Below are positions 62,230 through 64,000 of a stretch of 64,000 bases of DNA, one piece after another (position 1 is the first letter of the stretch; each line of letters starts with the position of its first letter). The position numbers and the translations under genes were made by a program. The notes beneath the pieces were generated by a model, which saw nothing but the letters and a program-made list of their open reading frames with translations, was not told the origin of the DNA and did not search any database. This stretch comes from Pirellulales bacterium (GTDB lineage Bacteria > Planctomycetota > Planctomycetia > Pirellulales > PALSA-1355), in contig JALHMI010000001.1 of NCBI GenBank assembly GCA_022844125.1, positions 124,001 to 188,000 on the forward strand, read 5' to 3'.

Positions 62230-62532
62230 TTACATCTTCTCCCCCGGCAGCTCACTCGCCTGCTTCACCCAGGCGGCGAATTGCTTCTCGTCGAGCTTGT
62301 CTTCCTCGCGGATGTCGAGGTACCGCACTTCCTTCTGCTTCGACGTGCCCGGCGGAAGCGGACGGAGCGACGCACCGCGGAAGAACGCCACCTTGACGTA
62401 CTTGTTGAAGCAGTGAACGCCGAGAAACCAATGCCCCTCTTCGACGCCGTACAGCGGCGAGTTCCATTTCACCGCCTTGTTCACGCCAGGCACGGTCCGC
62501 GTGATGATCGCATCGAGCCGCCGTCCCAGGTG
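62230..62532 (-). pseudogene. Second DUF1801 copy, N-terminally truncated
   Basis: The frame reads GRRLDAIITRTVPGVNKAVK, WNSPLYGVEEGHWFLGVHCF, KYVKVAFFRGASLRPLPPG and LDIREEDKLDEKQFAAWVKQ, clearly a DUF1801 domain, but the first 45 or so residues are missing. In their place stands a 31-base perfect hairpin (62538-62568) and unrelated sequence, and the only start available is a TTG inside that region. Insertion of a palindromic element probably destroyed the beginning of the gene. Confidence 0.7.
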
Positions 62533-62537
62533 AGCCC

Positions 62538-62568
62538 CGGAGGGGCGGCAGATTGTGCCGCCCCTCCG
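62538..62568. repeat. Perfect palindromic element (REP-like)
   Basis: CGGAGGGGCGGCA (62538-62550) pairs perfectly with TGCCGCCCCTCCG (62556-62568) around a five-base loop GATTG. It lies exactly at the break point of the DUF1801 remnant. REP-type elements have this form. The other hairpin in the window (38651) is different in sequence. Confidence 0.7.
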
Positions 62569-62721
62569 AGCCAAGATAACAAAAACAATCTGGCATTAAG
62601 GGCCCCAGGCATTCCGGGGACTGTCGCGCCGAGCCTCGCGCGCAGAAAAAGAGCCTGGCAGAAGTGGCATGTCGCACTCCCGCCAGGCTTTCTGGAATCT
62701 CTACTTCCGCTGAGCCGGTTC

Positions 62722-64000
62722 TTAACCCCGCGGCGGCAATCCACCGTCTCCGCCGGCGTGCGCCTTCTCGGCCGAGCCGTTCGCACTCTCGCTTTTGTCG
62801 CCCCCCAGCTTGATCAGCGCGTCGGGCAGCTCGACGCCGCCGATGTCCTTGAGCACGTTCATCATCGGCGGGAGCGAGCCGGCGATGTTCTGCAGGAAGC
62901 TGGCGGTGTTGCTCTTGCCATTCGCGCCGCCATTTTCCCAGACGATGACCTTGTCGAACTTGATGTTCGAAATCGCCTTGGCCGAGGCTTCGGCCAGGTT
63001 GTCGAGGTGTTCGAGCATCAGCAACTGGAACGCTTCCTTCGCGCCGCCGCAGGCGTCGATGATCAGCTTGAGACCTTCGCCCTTCTTGGCCAGGATCTCG
63101 TACTGACCGCGAGCTTCGGCTTCGAGCTTGGCGTAGATCGCCGCAGCCTGACCTTCGGCCTCGAGCTTGCGCTTCTCGGCTTCGGCTTGAGCTTCGACGA
63201 TGACCCGAGCTTTTTGAGCCTTGGCCGGAGCTTCGAACTCGGCCCGCTGTTCGGCTTCGCGGCGTTCGGCATCGGCGAGAGCTGCTTTGGCCATCGCCCG
63301 GTTTTGAGCTTCAAGCACGGCGGCCTCGGCTTCGCGCTTCCGCTTTTCGCCGATCTCGTAGGCTTCGGCCTTCTTCACCAGCAGCTGGGCATTCGAACTG
63401 GCAACTGTGCCCTGCGCGGTGTTTTCGCCCTGGATGGCCTTGGCTTCCGCGTCGGCCAATTCCACGCGCATCTGCTGCTCGGCAACCTTCACGCTGGCGT
63501 CACGCTGAAACGCCGCCGTTTGTTCGCCGATCTTCTGTTCCTTCTCGAGCTCGGCCAGACGCACCGCCTGTTCGCGTGTCGCTTCGCGAGTACCGATATC
63601 GCGCAACTTGTTGGCGTTCGCCACCTGGATCATCCGATCGCGCTCGGCTTCGGCCACGCGCGTCTCGCCCAACTGCAGCTGCAGAGCCACGTCGCCGCGG
63701 GCCTGCTGGATCGCCTGGCTGGCGGCCTTCTGGCCAATGGCATCGATGTAGCCCGACTCGTCGGTGATGTCGGTGATGTTGACGTTGATCAGCACGAGGC
63801 CAATCTTCTTGAGTTCCGGCTCAAGCGAGTTCTGCACGTGTTCGAGGAACGCTTCGCGATCGCGGTTGATGTCCTCAATCCGCATCGAAGCGATCACCTG
63901 GCGCAACTGGCCGAAGATGATTTCCTCGGCCTGACTGCGAATCTGGTCGCCGTTCAGTCCGAGCAAGCGGATGGCCGCGTTCTGCATCACCTCGGGGCTG
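62722..64000 (-). CDS. Flotillin/SPFH protein, partial (runs off right edge)
   Basis: About 426 codons are visible, open at the right edge. The first part is the end of an SPFH domain: LRQVIASMRIEDINRDREAF and LVLINVNITDITDESGYIDA. A long coiled coil follows, rich in Ala, Glu and Arg (RVAEAERDRMIQVANANKLR, KRKREAEAAVLEAQNRAMAK, QAEAEKRKLEAEGQAAAIYA), then a Gly/Lys tail. Flotillins organise membrane microdomains. The N-terminal membrane hairpin should lie beyond the window. The length and repeats fit a normal 500-residue family member. Confidence 0.93.
   Translation of the reverse strand, partial: SPEVMQNAAIRLLGLNGDQIRSQAEEIIFGQLRQVIASMRIEDINRDREAFLEHVQNSLEPELKKIGLVLINVNITDITDESGYIDAIGQKAASQAIQQARGDVALQLQLGETRVAEAERDRMIQVANANKLRDIGTREATREQAVRLAELEKEQKIGEQTAAFQRDASVKVAEQQMRVELADAEAKAIQGENTAQGTVASSNAQLLVKKAEAYEIGEKRKREAEAAVLEAQNRAMAKAALADAERREAEQRAEFEAPAKAQKARVIVEAQAEAEKRKLEAEGQAAAIYAKLEAEARGQYEILAKKGEGLKLIIDACGGAKEAFQLLMLEHLDNLAEASAKAISNIKFDKVIVWENGGANGKSNTASFLQNIAGSLPPMMNVLKDIGGVELPDALIKLGGDKSESANGSAEKAHAGGDGGLPPRG

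Overview
The window comes from a high-GC planctomycete, probably of the Pirellula/Blastopirellula-like group. The right half carries planctomycete hallmark families: a cytochrome c-DUF1549-DUF1553 protein followed by a DUF1501 protein, ECF sigma factors coupled to membrane Ser/Thr kinases with WD40 propellers, a secreted sulfatase, a Tat-exported Gfo/Idh/MocA oxidoreductase and a kelch protein. Taxonomy is inferred from gene content, because no rRNA is present.

Region 1 (1 to about 28,025) is most of a tailed-phage genome, apparently a prophage. Almost everything is on the minus strand in a tightly packed chain with many 1- or 4-base start/stop overlaps (ATGA, GTGA, TTGA, TGATG). Reading leftward from a divergent promoter/operator region at 27.5 kb, the order is: an excisionase-like protein, small early proteins, an HNH endonuclease, a SNF2-like helicase, recombination or accessory proteins, a PD-(D/E)XK nuclease, a primase-polymerase, a palindrome array, a UvrD-like helicase, a beta-helix protein, a VRR-NUC nuclease, a permuted NlpC/P60-like peptidase, a thioredoxin-trypsin membrane protein, an Ig-like protein, small membrane proteins, small and large terminase, portal, Mu F-like minor head protein, prohead protease fused to scaffold, a decoration-like protein, and the major capsid protein, which runs off the left edge. 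Tail genes and integrase are not in the window. One gene (27,669) runs rightward from the control region and may be the repressor or another lysogeny gene. A tRNA-Gly(CCC) follows immediately.

Region 2 (about 28.1 to 38.6 kb) looks like accessory DNA with several decayed genes: an HPP-family remnant and a substrate-binding protein coupled to a truncated cation efflux protein. It also holds intact genes that suggest oxidative or general stress tolerance: a JmjC/cupin oxygenase, an operon of a DUF4267-like membrane protein, a zinc alcohol/formaldehyde dehydrogenase and a short-chain dehydrogenase, a manganese catalase, a DUF421 protein, and a secreted two-PDZ protein followed by a strong terminator.

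Region 3 (38.9 to 64 kb) is chromosomal core. It contains the DUF1549/DUF1553 and DUF1501 pair, a decayed cytochrome c peroxidase fragment, and two ECF sigma factor-kinase pairs that face each other around a sulfatase. A kelch protein, an AllA-like ureidoglycolate lyase and a Gfo/Idh/MocA protein follow. Next are an ankyrin/HEAT protein, two degraded DUF1801 genes next to a palindromic element, and a flotillin cut by the right edge.

The main candidates for something new are the dense GTGCGCGC palindrome array inside the phage replication block, the phage thioredoxin-trypsin fusion, the divergent lysogeny-type switch with TATACAG operators, and the mosaic kinase whose WD40 region is split by FG-GAP-like and delta-60 repeats.
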